From: a bacterium
GTDB lineage: Bacteria > Elusimicrobiota > Elusimicrobia > Elusimicrobiales > UBA9959
Length of the DNA: 64,000 nucleotides
NCBI GenBank assembly: GCA_021786295.1
Contig: JAJYNO010000029.1
Coordinates: 62,001 to 126,000, forward strand
Direction: 5' to 3'
Below are positions 1 to 7,465 of the stretch, one piece after another. Numbering within the stretch: the first letter of the stretch is position 1; each line of letters starts with the position of its first letter. Under the pieces are notes generated by a model, which saw only the letters and a program-made list of their open reading frames with translations, had not been told where the DNA came from and made no database searches. The translations under genes were made by a program, and so were the position numbers.

Positions 1-1
1 C

Positions 2-1573
2 ATGGCCGAATCGCTCGTTCTCGCGCTCGCGGTGCTGCTGGGGATGAGGGCGCGCTCGCGCTACTGGTTCTATCTGCTGAACGGGTTCACGCTGCTGCCG
101 CTCGCCTCTTTCGCGTTCGGCTACGACATAGCCGCCGACAAGGGCGTGCCCTTCTCCGAGTACGGCTGGGTGCTCGGGCTGCTTTCCCTGCTGGCGGCCC
201 AGACCTACGCCCAGGGCGAGGGGCCGCATTTCGCCAGCTGGAGCAGCGTCAGGGTGCGGCTCGTGTGGTTCGTTTCCTCCGTTTCGGCGTCGCTGCTGCT
301 GCTGCTCTACCTGATGCAGGACCTCGTCGCCAAGGACGCCTTCCGCCTCACCTCCTCCCTCTTCTTCGTGCTTTACGGCGCCTGGCTGATCGCCAATCTC
401 ATAGCCTTCAGGGTCTCGGAGGATATCAACGCTCTGCTCGAGGGGCTGGAGGGGCCTGGGCCGGCCGGCGGCGTAGGCTTCAGGCTGGTGGTTTCGGAGG
501 CGGAGCTCTTCGCGGAGAGGCTGAAAGCCGCCTACGCCACGATAAAGTTGCAGTCGCAGCTGGCCGCGCTGGCGGAGGTGTCTGCGCAGGTGGCCCACGA
601 CATACGCAGTCCTCTGGCCGCCCTGGATTCCGCCCTCAGGGACGTGCCGCAGCTCCCGGACGAGAAGCGCCTGCTGATACGCGGCGCCGCCGGCAGGATC
701 CGCGATATAGCCGAGGACCTGCTTGAGAAGAACGGCGGCCGCAGACGGCCCGAACCCTGCAGGCTCGCGGAACTGATAAGGACGGTTGTGGCGGAGAAAC
801 AGGCGCAGTTCCGGGGGCGCGGCGGGGTCGCAATCGTCTTCTCCGCCGGCCGGGACCAGGACGGCCTGCTGGCTGCGGCCGTTCCGGCTGACCTGGGCCG
901 CGTCCTCTCGAATCTGATAAACAACGGCGTGGAGGCGCTGCGGGGCGGCGGCACGGTGACGGTGTCGCTTTCCGCGGAGGGGGAAGAGGCCGTCGTCGCC
1001 GTCGGCGATACCGGCAGGGGCATTCCGCCGGAGGTGCTGGCTTCGCTTGGCCGCAGAGGAAAGACCTACGGCAAGGAGGGAGGCTCCGGCCTCGGGCTGT
1101 ACCACGCCATGACCACCGTGGAGAGCTGGGGCGGCAGGCTTTCCATGGATTCCGAACAGGGAAAAGGCACCACCGTGACGCTGAGGCTCACGCGGGTGCA
1201 GGCGCCGCCGAGCGCCGCCGCTGGGCCCGGGAAAAGAACGGGGAAGTGCGGCGCCAGGGCCGTGCTGCTGGACGACGACGCCCTGGTCAGGCTAAACTGG
1301 GGGGTCTCCGCCCGGTCCGCCGGAGTGGAGCTGGCGACGTACGAGAACGGAGAAGAACTCCTCTCGGGCTCCTCGGAACTGCCGGCCGACACCGCGTTCT
1401 ATATAGACTCCGAGCTGGGGGGCGGCGAGTCCGGGGTGGAAGTCGCCGCCAAGCTGCGCGAGAAAGGCTTTTCCGATATCACCATGGCCACCGGTTCCGG
1501 GCCCGAGAACTTCGCCAGTCTTCCGTGGCTCAAGGTCGCCGGCAAAGAGCCTCCCTGGGAGAGCGCCGGCTGA
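2..1573 (+). CDS. Membrane sensor histidine kinase with C-terminal receiver domain (5' end possibly cut)
   Basis: Signal-transducing kinase. Hydrophobic segments fill roughly residues 1-140. A HisKA helix follows with His199 in VAHDIRSPL, then the HATPase domain with N box (NLINNGVEAL), G1 (DTGRGI) and G2 (GGSGLGLYHAM). The last ~110 residues form a receiver-like domain: acidic DDD after VLL and Asp469 in YIDSEL as likely phosphoacceptor, making this a hybrid kinase. The first in-frame ATG is at base 2, and the protein begins inside a hydrophobic stretch with no visible upstream sequence, so the true N-terminus may lie outside the window. It stands alone before a glycosyltransferase gene; no partner regulator is adjacent. 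Confidence 0.85.
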   Translation: MAESLVLALAVLLGMRARSRYWFYLLNGFTLLPLASFAFGYDIAADKGVPFSEYGWVLGLLSLLAAQTYAQGEGPHFASWSSVRVRLVWFVSSVSASLLLLLYLMQDLVAKDAFRLTSSLFFVLYGAWLIANLIAFRVSEDINALLEGLEGPGPAGGVGFRLVVSEAELFAERLKAAYATIKLQSQLAALAEVSAQVAHDIRSPLAALDSALRDVPQLPDEKRLLIRGAAGRIRDIAEDLLEKNGGRRRPEPCRLAELIRTVVAEKQAQFRGRGGVAIVFSAGRDQDGLLAAAVPADLGRVLSNLINNGVEALRGGGTVTVSLSAEGEEAVVAVGDTGRGIPPEVLASLGRRGKTYGKEGGSGLGLYHAMTTVESWGGRLSMDSEQGKGTTVTLRLTRVQAPPSAAAGPGKRTGKCGARAVLLDDDALVRLNWGVSARSAGVELATYENGEELLSGSSELPADTAFYIDSELGGGESGVEVAAKLREKGFSDITMATGSGPENFASLPWLKVAGKEPPWESAG

Positions 1574-1636
1574 GCTCCGGCCTCCGCCGCGGTCCGTCCG
1601 ACGACCGTAGCCAGGCCGCGGCCGCCGGGTTTTTGC

Positions 1637-1642
1637 TATCAT
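1637..1642 (+). promoter_or_regulatory. Extended -10 (TGC-TATCAT) 6 nt before a start codon
   Basis: TGC precedes TATCAT, giving an extended -10. Only six bases separate it from the ATG at 1649, so transcription would begin at or next to the start codon (leaderless mRNA). No clear -35. Confidence 0.5.
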
Positions 1643-1648
1643 TCGTGG

Positions 1649-3496
1649 ATGAAACTTTCCCCGCGGCGGCTGCGCGCGCCGCTGGTCTTCCTGGCCGCGT
1701 TCGCGCTGCGGGCGGCGTTCCTGCTGCAGTGGCTGCGGCTGCCCTATCTCGGCGCTCTCAACTCCGATGCCTGGTCCTACGACAGGTGGGCCATGGCGAT
1801 AGCCCGCGGCGGCCTAGTCCGTTCAGCCGCCTTCTCGCAGTCGCCGCTCTATCCCTATCTTCTGGGGGGGGGTTACAGGCTCTTCGGGCATCATGTCGCG
1901 GGGGCGCTCTGGCTGCAGGTCCTGGCCGATTCGCTGACCTGCGTGCTGGCGATGAGGCTGGGCGAGCGCGCCTTCGGGGAGCGGGCGGGACTATGGACCG
2001 GACTGCTCGCGGCGTTCTACCGCCCGCTCATCTTCGCCGCGGCGGTCCCGGGAAAGGAGACCCTGGCCGTGCTGGCGGCCGCGGCGCTGGCGCTGCTGGC
2101 CCTGCGCGCGGCGGAGAGCGGCAGGAGGCGGGACTATTTCCTGGCCGGCCTGGCCTGCGGCCTGGGCGCGCTGCTGCGCACGAACATGCTCCTTCTGCTG
2201 CCGGCCGCGCTGCTGTGGGCATGGCCGCGGCGGCGCGCCGCCTTCTGGAAGTCCGCCGTCCTGCCCTCGGCGCTTGGCTGCGCGCTGGCGGTGCTGCCCG
2301 CCGCTCTGCACAACTGGGCCGCGAGCCGGGACTTCGTGCTGATAACGTCCAACGGCGGCTACACCTTCTACCTCGGCAACAATCCCTGCGCCACGGGCAC
2401 GCTCGCCTACCCGCCCGGCTTCAGCTCCAACCCGCTGCTGGAGGAGAGCCAGTCCGCCGCTTTCGCGGAAAAGGCCGAGGGACGCCAGCTCAAGCCGTCG
2501 GAGGTCTCGCGCTTCTGGCTGCGCAGGGGCCTGGCCTTCATCTCCGCCGAGCCGGCGCGCTGGGCGGTCCTAACCCTGAAGAAACTGTGGCTTTTCTGGA
2601 ACCGCTACGAGATACCCGACAATTACGACGTGCAGTTCGTGGCCGGCAATTTCCGCACCGTCCTCGGCTGGCCTCTTGCCTCTTTCGCTCTGGCCGGTTC
2701 CCTCGGGGCGCTGGGGCTGTTCTTCTGCCGGCCGCGCGGTCCCTCCGGCCTGCTGCTGTTCCTGTTCCTGGCCTATCTGGCCTCGCTGCTGCCTTTCCTG
2801 ATCGAGGACCGCTACCGCCTGCCGGCGCTGGCTTTCCTGCTGCCGCTGGCCGGCGGGGGGCTGGAGGCGCTGATAACCGCGGCGGGCCGGCGCTCCGTGT
2901 CAGGGATCCGGAGACAGTGCCTGTACGCCGCCCCCCTGGTCTTCGTCTGCCTGTCCCCGCCGCCGTTCGACCTGAAGTTCGCCGAGGGGGCCGGCTGGGG
3001 AAGGCTCGCGGCGATATACGCGTCGGAGGGGCGGCCACGCGAAGCCCTGGAGGCTTTCAGGCGCGCCGCCGGCCTGGACCCGGAGAGCCTGAACCAGTCC
3101 GCGGTCTACGCCGCCGCTGTCTCCCTGGCGGAGCTGGGCGACCCGGAAGGGGCGCTGAAGATGTACGGCGCCGGGCTGGCCGCTATCCCCGGCTCCGCGC
3201 TGCTGGCAGAAGGGCGGGGGGAGCTGCTGCTGAGGCTGGGCCGGAAGGCCGAAGGCGTTAAGGAACTGGAGCGCGCCGTACGGCTGGACCCGGAGCCGGG
3301 GGAGGAGTTCCGCCCGCTGTTCTACGCCTGCCTCGGGCAGGGGCTGGAGAAGAAGGCGCTGGACTACGGGAGGAGGGCCCTCTCCTTCGATCCGGGCGAC
3401 GCCGCCCTGGCCCGGGACCTGGCCGCGCTGGAGCTGCGCGCGGCGCGCGGCAGAAAAGGCGGGCGGTCCGCCGCCGGCGGCCCTTTGCGGCGCTAG
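1649..3496 (+). CDS. GT-C family glycosyltransferase (PMT/ArnT-like) with C-terminal TPR domain
   Basis: Multi-pass membrane protein of 615 aa. The first periplasmic loop has the acidic NSDAWSYDRWA stretch expected after TM1 in dolichyl-phosphate-mannose-type glycosyltransferases, followed by about ten hydrophobic helices to residue ~430 and the EDRYRLPALAF segment common in bacterial members. The last ~170 residues are tetratricopeptide repeats (REALEAFRRAAGLDPE, EGVKELERAVRLDPE). It would move a sugar from a polyprenyl-phosphate donor to a lipid or protein on the periplasmic side; the acceptor cannot be told. The ATG has a weak GTGG upstream and a -10 only six bases away. Fusion of a GT-C core to TPRs is found elsewhere, often near protein glycosylation. 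Confidence 0.8.
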   Translation: MKLSPRRLRAPLVFLAAFALRAAFLLQWLRLPYLGALNSDAWSYDRWAMAIARGGLVRSAAFSQSPLYPYLLGGGYRLFGHHVAGALWLQVLADSLTCVLAMRLGERAFGERAGLWTGLLAAFYRPLIFAAAVPGKETLAVLAAAALALLALRAAESGRRRDYFLAGLACGLGALLRTNMLLLLPAALLWAWPRRRAAFWKSAVLPSALGCALAVLPAALHNWAASRDFVLITSNGGYTFYLGNNPCATGTLAYPPGFSSNPLLEESQSAAFAEKAEGRQLKPSEVSRFWLRRGLAFISAEPARWAVLTLKKLWLFWNRYEIPDNYDVQFVAGNFRTVLGWPLASFALAGSLGALGLFFCRPRGPSGLLLFLFLAYLASLLPFLIEDRYRLPALAFLLPLAGGGLEALITAAGRRSVSGIRRQCLYAAPLVFVCLSPPPFDLKFAEGAGWGRLAAIYASEGRPREALEAFRRAAGLDPESLNQSAVYAAAVSLAELGDPEGALKMYGAGLAAIPGSALLAEGRGELLLRLGRKAEGVKELERAVRLDPEPGEEFRPLFYACLGQGLEKKALDYGRRALSFDPGDAALARDLAALELRAARGRKGGRSAAGGPLRR

Positions 3497-3513
3497 CCCC
3501 GATTACATATAAT
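3485..3513 (+). promoter_or_regulatory. Sigma-70-like promoter (TTGCGG-N17-TATAAT)
   Basis: A consensus -10 at 3508-3513 with a 17-base spacer to TTGCGG, which lies inside the end of the glycosyltransferase gene. It would give the aminopeptidase gene a ~30 nt leader containing its ribosome-binding site. Confidence 0.6.
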
Positions 3514-3550
3514 CAGGAAAGACGCGCAGCCGTGCCGCAGGAGGTGCCAC

Positions 3551-4756
3551 ATGAATGTCTTTTCCGCCCGACAGCTCGAAAAATACGCCGACTCGCTGCT
3601 CTGGGGCCTGACCACAGCCCACCGCAAGCCGTACGGGAAGTACGGGACCGTGCTCGTGCGCTGCGACCTGGGGGCCAAGGACCTCGGCGAACTGGTGCAC
3701 CGCCGCCTGGTGCAGCGCGGGTTCAACGTCGTGTTCAATTTCCTGCCGACGCCCGGCATAGAGCGCGATTTCTACAAATATTCCGACGAGAAACAGCGGG
3801 GCCTCCTCGGCGCCTGGGACAAGGCGCTCTACGAGAACCTGAACGGCTACGTCTATATCCACGCGCCGGCCTCGCTGACGCACCTGAAGGACATAGATCC
3901 AGAGCGGCAGTCGCAGGTGGCCATAGCCAGGAAGCCCCTCTTCGACATACGCAACAAGCGCGAGGAGAAGGGCCTTTTCGCCTGGACGCTGTGCACCTAC
4001 CCCACGGAGGAACTGGCCCGCCAGGCCAGGCTCTCCGTAAAGGAGTACGCCGCGCAGATCGCCAAGGCCTGCTACCTGAACGAGCCCGACCCGGCGAAGA
4101 AGTGGGCGCAGGTCTACAAGGAGAGCATGGCCATCAAGAAGTGGCTCAACGCGCTCCGCATCGATACCATCCGGACCGAGTCAGCCTCGATGGACTTCGA
4201 GGTGAAGCTCGGAGAGAAGCGCAGGTTCCTCGGCGTCAGCGGGCACAACATCCCCAGCTTCGAGATCTTCACCTCTCCGGACTGGCGCGGCACCAAAGGG
4301 GTTTACTACGCCAACCTGCCCACGTTCCGCGGCGGCAACTACGTGGAGAAGATCCGTCTAGAGTTCAAGGACGGCCGCGCGGTCAGGGTGTCAGCCGCGA
4401 AGGGCGACGAGTACGTCAAGAAGGTCGTCGCCACGGACCGCGGCGCCGCGCAGGTGGGCGAATACTCGCTGACGGACCGCCGGTTCTCCAAGATAGACAG
4501 GTTCATGGCCGACATCCTGTTCGACGAGAACCACGGCGGCAGGCACGGCAACTGCCATATCGCCATCGGCAGTTCCTATACCGACACCTTCGCCGGCGAC
4601 CCGGGCAGGCTAGATGGCGCCGCCAGGAAGCGCCTCGGCTACAACGACTCCGCGGTGCACTGGGACATGATCAACACCGAGGATAAGAAGGTCACCGCCA
4701 CGCTGAAGGACGGCAGGAAGGTCACTATCTATGAAAAAGGGAGCTTCAAGCGCTGA
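3551..4756 (+). CDS. Aminopeptidase, peptidase family M29
   Basis: Cytoplasmic dinuclear-metal aminopeptidase of 401 aa, close to the usual AmpS/AmpT length. Likely metal ligands visible in the C-terminal half are Glu304 (GEYSL), His332/His336 (HGNCHIAIG) and the terminal His370-x-Asp372 (HWDMI). Strong ribosome-binding site CAGGAGG upstream of the ATG. It is transcribed alone: a consensus promoter precedes it and a T-tailed hairpin follows. The likely role is peptide turnover. Confidence 0.85.
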   Translation: MNVFSARQLEKYADSLLWGLTTAHRKPYGKYGTVLVRCDLGAKDLGELVHRRLVQRGFNVVFNFLPTPGIERDFYKYSDEKQRGLLGAWDKALYENLNGYVYIHAPASLTHLKDIDPERQSQVAIARKPLFDIRNKREEKGLFAWTLCTYPTEELARQARLSVKEYAAQIAKACYLNEPDPAKKWAQVYKESMAIKKWLNALRIDTIRTESASMDFEVKLGEKRRFLGVSGHNIPSFEIFTSPDWRGTKGVYYANLPTFRGGNYVEKIRLEFKDGRAVRVSAAKGDEYVKKVVATDRGAAQVGEYSLTDRRFSKIDRFMADILFDENHGGRHGNCHIAIGSSYTDTFAGDPGRLDGAARKRLGYNDSAVHWDMINTEDKKVTATLKDGRKVTIYEKGSFKR

Positions 4757-4812
4757 GGCGCGGGCCCGGGGCTTGATTTCCGACGTGAAAATGTGATACT
4801 TTTACCAAGAGG

Positions 4813-4836
4813 GGCGGTCAAAGGGCCGCCTTTTTT
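4813..4836 (+). terminator. Rho-independent terminator
   Basis: Seven-base-pair stem (ggcggtc / ggccgcc, one G-T pair) with loop aaag followed by six T. Ends the aminopeptidase transcript. Confidence 0.8.
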
Positions 4837-4899
4837 GCGATTTAGGGATTGTACCCGCAGGCGCCTAAGCCGCGGGATATTAACAGGAGAAACAGTAAA

Positions 4900-5121
4900 A
4901 TGAAAAAGACAGTACTCTTCGCGCTGCCCCTGGCGGCGCTGTTCTGCGCGGTGGCCTGCAAGAAGCAGGAGGCCGCCGCTCCCGCGCCGGCCGCTAACGA
5001 GCAGGTAGCCGGCACCGCGACCGAGGCCGCCCCGGCCGCGGCCCAGACCGCCACGCCCGCGCCGGCCCCTGCGGCCGCCGCCAAGACCGAGGCGAAGCCC
5101 GCGGAAAAGAAGGGCAAGTAA
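4900..5121 (+). CDS. Small Ala/Pro-rich lipoprotein, function unknown
   Basis: 73 aa. An N-terminal Lys pair and hydrophobic segment end in AVACKK, a lipobox-like site, so the mature protein would be a lipid-anchored, very Ala/Pro-rich and low-complexity tail ending in Lys. The ATG is preceded by CAGGAGAAAC, a good ribosome-binding site, which favours this start over the longer in-frame one. Flanked on both sides by terminator hairpins, so it is an independent unit. No domain recognised; it could be an envelope spacer or linker protein. Confidence 0.7.
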   Translation: MKKTVLFALPLAALFCAVACKKQEAAAPAPAANEQVAGTATEAAPAAAQTATPAPAPAAAAKTEAKPAEKKGK

Positions 5122-5142
5122 GCCTTCTGTCCGCGCGGTCTG

Positions 5143-5176
5143 CCCGGCGTCCGCTTCGGCGGGCGCCGGGTCTTTT
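5143..5176 (+). terminator. Rho-independent terminator
   Basis: CCCGGCG / CGCCGGG arms with an inner TCCGC/GGCGG extension, followed by TCTTTT. Ends the small lipoprotein transcript. Confidence 0.75.
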
Positions 5177-5194
5177 ATAGGGAGAGGACGGGCC

Positions 5195-6460
5195 ATGAAA
5201 GCATTCTTCGCGTCGCTGACAACGGAGCGCGGGCGCCGCGTGGCGCCGGCCATGCTGTTCGCCGGCCTTTCGGCCGGTTTCCTGTTCGGCGGCTACGAGT
5301 TCATCCGCTCCAGCGCGGAGTCCATCTTCATAGGCCGTTTCGGCGCCGACGCCAAACCGTACGCGATGAGCTGCGTGCCGTTCCTGATGGCGCTCCTGAT
5401 ATACCTCTACGGCAGGCTGCTCTCCGCCGTCGGCGGAAAAAAAGCGATGGCAGTCTCGATGCTGGCCAGCTCAGCGTTCTTCCTCCTCGCTTTCCTTGGT
5501 CTGAGGGCCGGCGCCGGCGGGCCGCTGATCTTCCTGCTCTACGTCTTCAAGGAATCCTACGTCGTGGTCATAGCCGAGCAGTACTGGTCGTTCATCAACA
5601 GCACGCTGCGGGAGGAGGAAGGCAGGGCCTACAACGGCCCGGTGGCCGGCGTCGGGGCCATAGGACCGCTGACGGCGGGCTGGCTGGTGGAGCGCTTCGC
5701 CGTCTCCCTGCACACCGATTTTTTCGTGCTGCTGTCCGGCCTGGCGATGCTGCCGGCCCTGTGGCTCTTCTGGCTGGCCTACTCCAGGGCCGGCGAACCG
5801 GAGCCGGCCCCCGAAGAGGCGCACGGCAGGAAGGGGCACCTGCACCTGAGCATCCTGAAGGAGAACAGGACCGTCCTCTGCATAGCGCTGGTCGTCTTCG
5901 CCACCCAGGTCGTGGCCACGATGCTGGAACTGCGCTTCGCGCAGCTGGCGCAGGCCGCTTTCCCGGGGCTGGACCAGCGTACCGCCTTCTTCGGCGGGTT
6001 CTGGATGAAGGTGAACATGTTCTCGTTCACGATGCAGTTCCTGCTGACGCCGCTGCTGCTGCGCTACCTCCCCATACGCCGCATCCAGACGGCCATCCCG
6101 GCGGTGCACCTGGTCACGCTCGGCGCGCTGCTGTTCTATCCGCGGCTTTTTATAGCGGCGCTGGCCTTCCTGCTGTTCAAGGGGCTGGATTATTCTCTCT
6201 TCAGGGCCAGCAAGGAGACGCTGTACATCCCGTTCTCCTACGACACCCGCTACCGCGCCAAGCAGGTGGCCGAAGCCTTCACGTACCGCTTCTCCAAGGG
6301 GCTGACCGCGGCGCTGGTTTCGCTGGCCAGGGCCGCGGGGGAACTGCCGGCCGGGGCCTATCCCGGCACGGCCTTCCTGTTCGCGCTGGGCTGGATGGGC
6401 GCGGCCTTCCCGATGACGGCCGCGCGCGGGGCTTCCCCGGCGGGCGGGCCCCGCGCCTGA
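5195..6460 (+). CDS. NTT (Npt1/Npt2, ATP/ADP translocase) family nucleotide transporter
   Basis: Integral membrane protein of 421 aa with about 11-12 hydrophobic helices. Signatures resembling the NTP/NDP antiporter family are RSSAESIFIGR near the N-terminus, the FKESYVVVIAEQYWSF segment, and the C-terminal SKETLYIPFSYDTRYRAK followed by FTYRFSKG. The family exchanges nucleotides or related metabolites; in free-living bacteria the substrate is often unknown. AGGGAGAGGA upstream serves as ribosome-binding site. It converges on the PorV gene with an 11-base gap. A generic MFS carrier is the alternative call. Confidence 0.75.
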   Translation: MKAFFASLTTERGRRVAPAMLFAGLSAGFLFGGYEFIRSSAESIFIGRFGADAKPYAMSCVPFLMALLIYLYGRLLSAVGGKKAMAVSMLASSAFFLLAFLGLRAGAGGPLIFLLYVFKESYVVVIAEQYWSFINSTLREEEGRAYNGPVAGVGAIGPLTAGWLVERFAVSLHTDFFVLLSGLAMLPALWLFWLAYSRAGEPEPAPEEAHGRKGHLHLSILKENRTVLCIALVVFATQVVATMLELRFAQLAQAAFPGLDQRTAFFGGFWMKVNMFSFTMQFLLTPLLLRYLPIRRIQTAIPAVHLVTLGALLFYPRLFIAALAFLLFKGLDYSLFRASKETLYIPFSYDTRYRAKQVAEAFTYRFSKGLTAALVSLARAAGELPAGAYPGTAFLFALGWMGAAFPMTAARGASPAGGPRA

Positions 6461-6471
6461 TATCGCCGCGC

Positions 6472-7449
6472 TTATTCGAAAACGATAGTGGCCGAGATTC
6501 GGTGGACGGAGCCGAGGTCACCGAACGGGGAAAAGGAGTAGTCCAGCCTGTAATCGGTGTAGCGCAGGCCGCCGCCCATTGAGACGTTGCGGGTCCCGCC
6601 CAGGTCGGTTATGGCCCGCGTGTTGAACCCCGCGCGCAGCGCCGCGTCTATATCGCGGCTCACCGGGACGCTGAGCTCTCCTCCCATCGCCAGGAAGGGC
6701 AGCGAATCGCGGGGCGCGACTATGTCGCCGGTCAGGTTGAAATAGCTCCCCAGCTTCGTGAGGGTGCCCAGGCGCAGTATCATCGGCAGCGGAGAATCCT
6801 CCTTGTCGTAGCGCAGCGAGCCCATGATGTTCTGCGCCACCAGGCTGACGCGGAAGTTGTTGTCGAACATGTACGGCAGGTTGAGCCCGATGTCGGCGGA
6901 GACAGTGTTGTCTCCGGAGATTATCTTCGATTTTACGAATTTGCCCGTGGCGCCCAGCACGAAGCGGTCCTCTGGCTCCTCGTTGAAGCCGGTTATGTAG
7001 CAGGCGAAGCCCACGCTGATCTCGGTGTCGGAAGGGGAGAAGCTTCCCAGGTCCACGCCGCTGGCGTCGGTCTGCGTGATCTTGCCGTAATTCATGTACT
7101 TGAAGGCTACTCCCCAGGACCCGACCTCGCCGGCGTTCTCGGCGTAGGCCAGATAGTCGGCGTACGAGCCGGCCAGGTAGGGGGAGTGCATCATGGCCAT
7201 GGAGTTCTTCTTCACGTGGATCAGGCCGGCCGGGTTCCAGTCCAGCGCGAAGGCGTCGTCGGCGAGGGCTGCGTAGGCCTCTCCCATGGCGGCGCCGCGC
7301 GCGCCCATGGCTATCTTCAGGAACTGCGCGGCGGCAGTGCCGACGGAAGAGGAATCGTAGCCTGCGGCCGGCGCGGGGAGGGCCGGGGCGCAGAGCAGCA
7401 GCGCCGCTCCGGCCGCGGTCCTCAGGCGTTTCAAAGCCGCTCCCTTCAT
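6472..7449 (-). CDS. PorV/PorQ-family outer-membrane protein
   Basis: 325 aa with a signal peptide (hydrophobic run ending APAAG). The mature N-terminus carries the family hallmark FLKIAMGARGAAMGEAYAAL ... DAFALDWNPAGL, followed by alternating amphipathic strands and a terminal Phe-Glu, fitting an outer-membrane beta-barrel. In Bacteroidota, PorV shuttles type IX secretion cargo and PorQ helps attach it. It lies 16 bases downstream of, and in the same operon as, a large FN3 protein with a sorting-domain-like C-terminus, which fits a shuttle/cargo pair. Whether a type IX machine exists cannot be seen here. Confidence 0.8.
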   Translation of the reverse strand: MKGAALKRLRTAAGAALLLCAPALPAPAAGYDSSSVGTAAAQFLKIAMGARGAAMGEAYAALADDAFALDWNPAGLIHVKKNSMAMMHSPYLAGSYADYLAYAENAGEVGSWGVAFKYMNYGKITQTDASGVDLGSFSPSDTEISVGFACYITGFNEEPEDRFVLGATGKFVKSKIISGDNTVSADIGLNLPYMFDNNFRVSLVAQNIMGSLRYDKEDSPLPMILRLGTLTKLGSYFNLTGDIVAPRDSLPFLAMGGELSVPVSRDIDAALRAGFNTRAITDLGGTRNVSMGGGLRYTDYRLDYSFSPFGDLGSVHRISATIVFE

Positions 7450-7465
7450 AAAGTTCGCGCCATCC

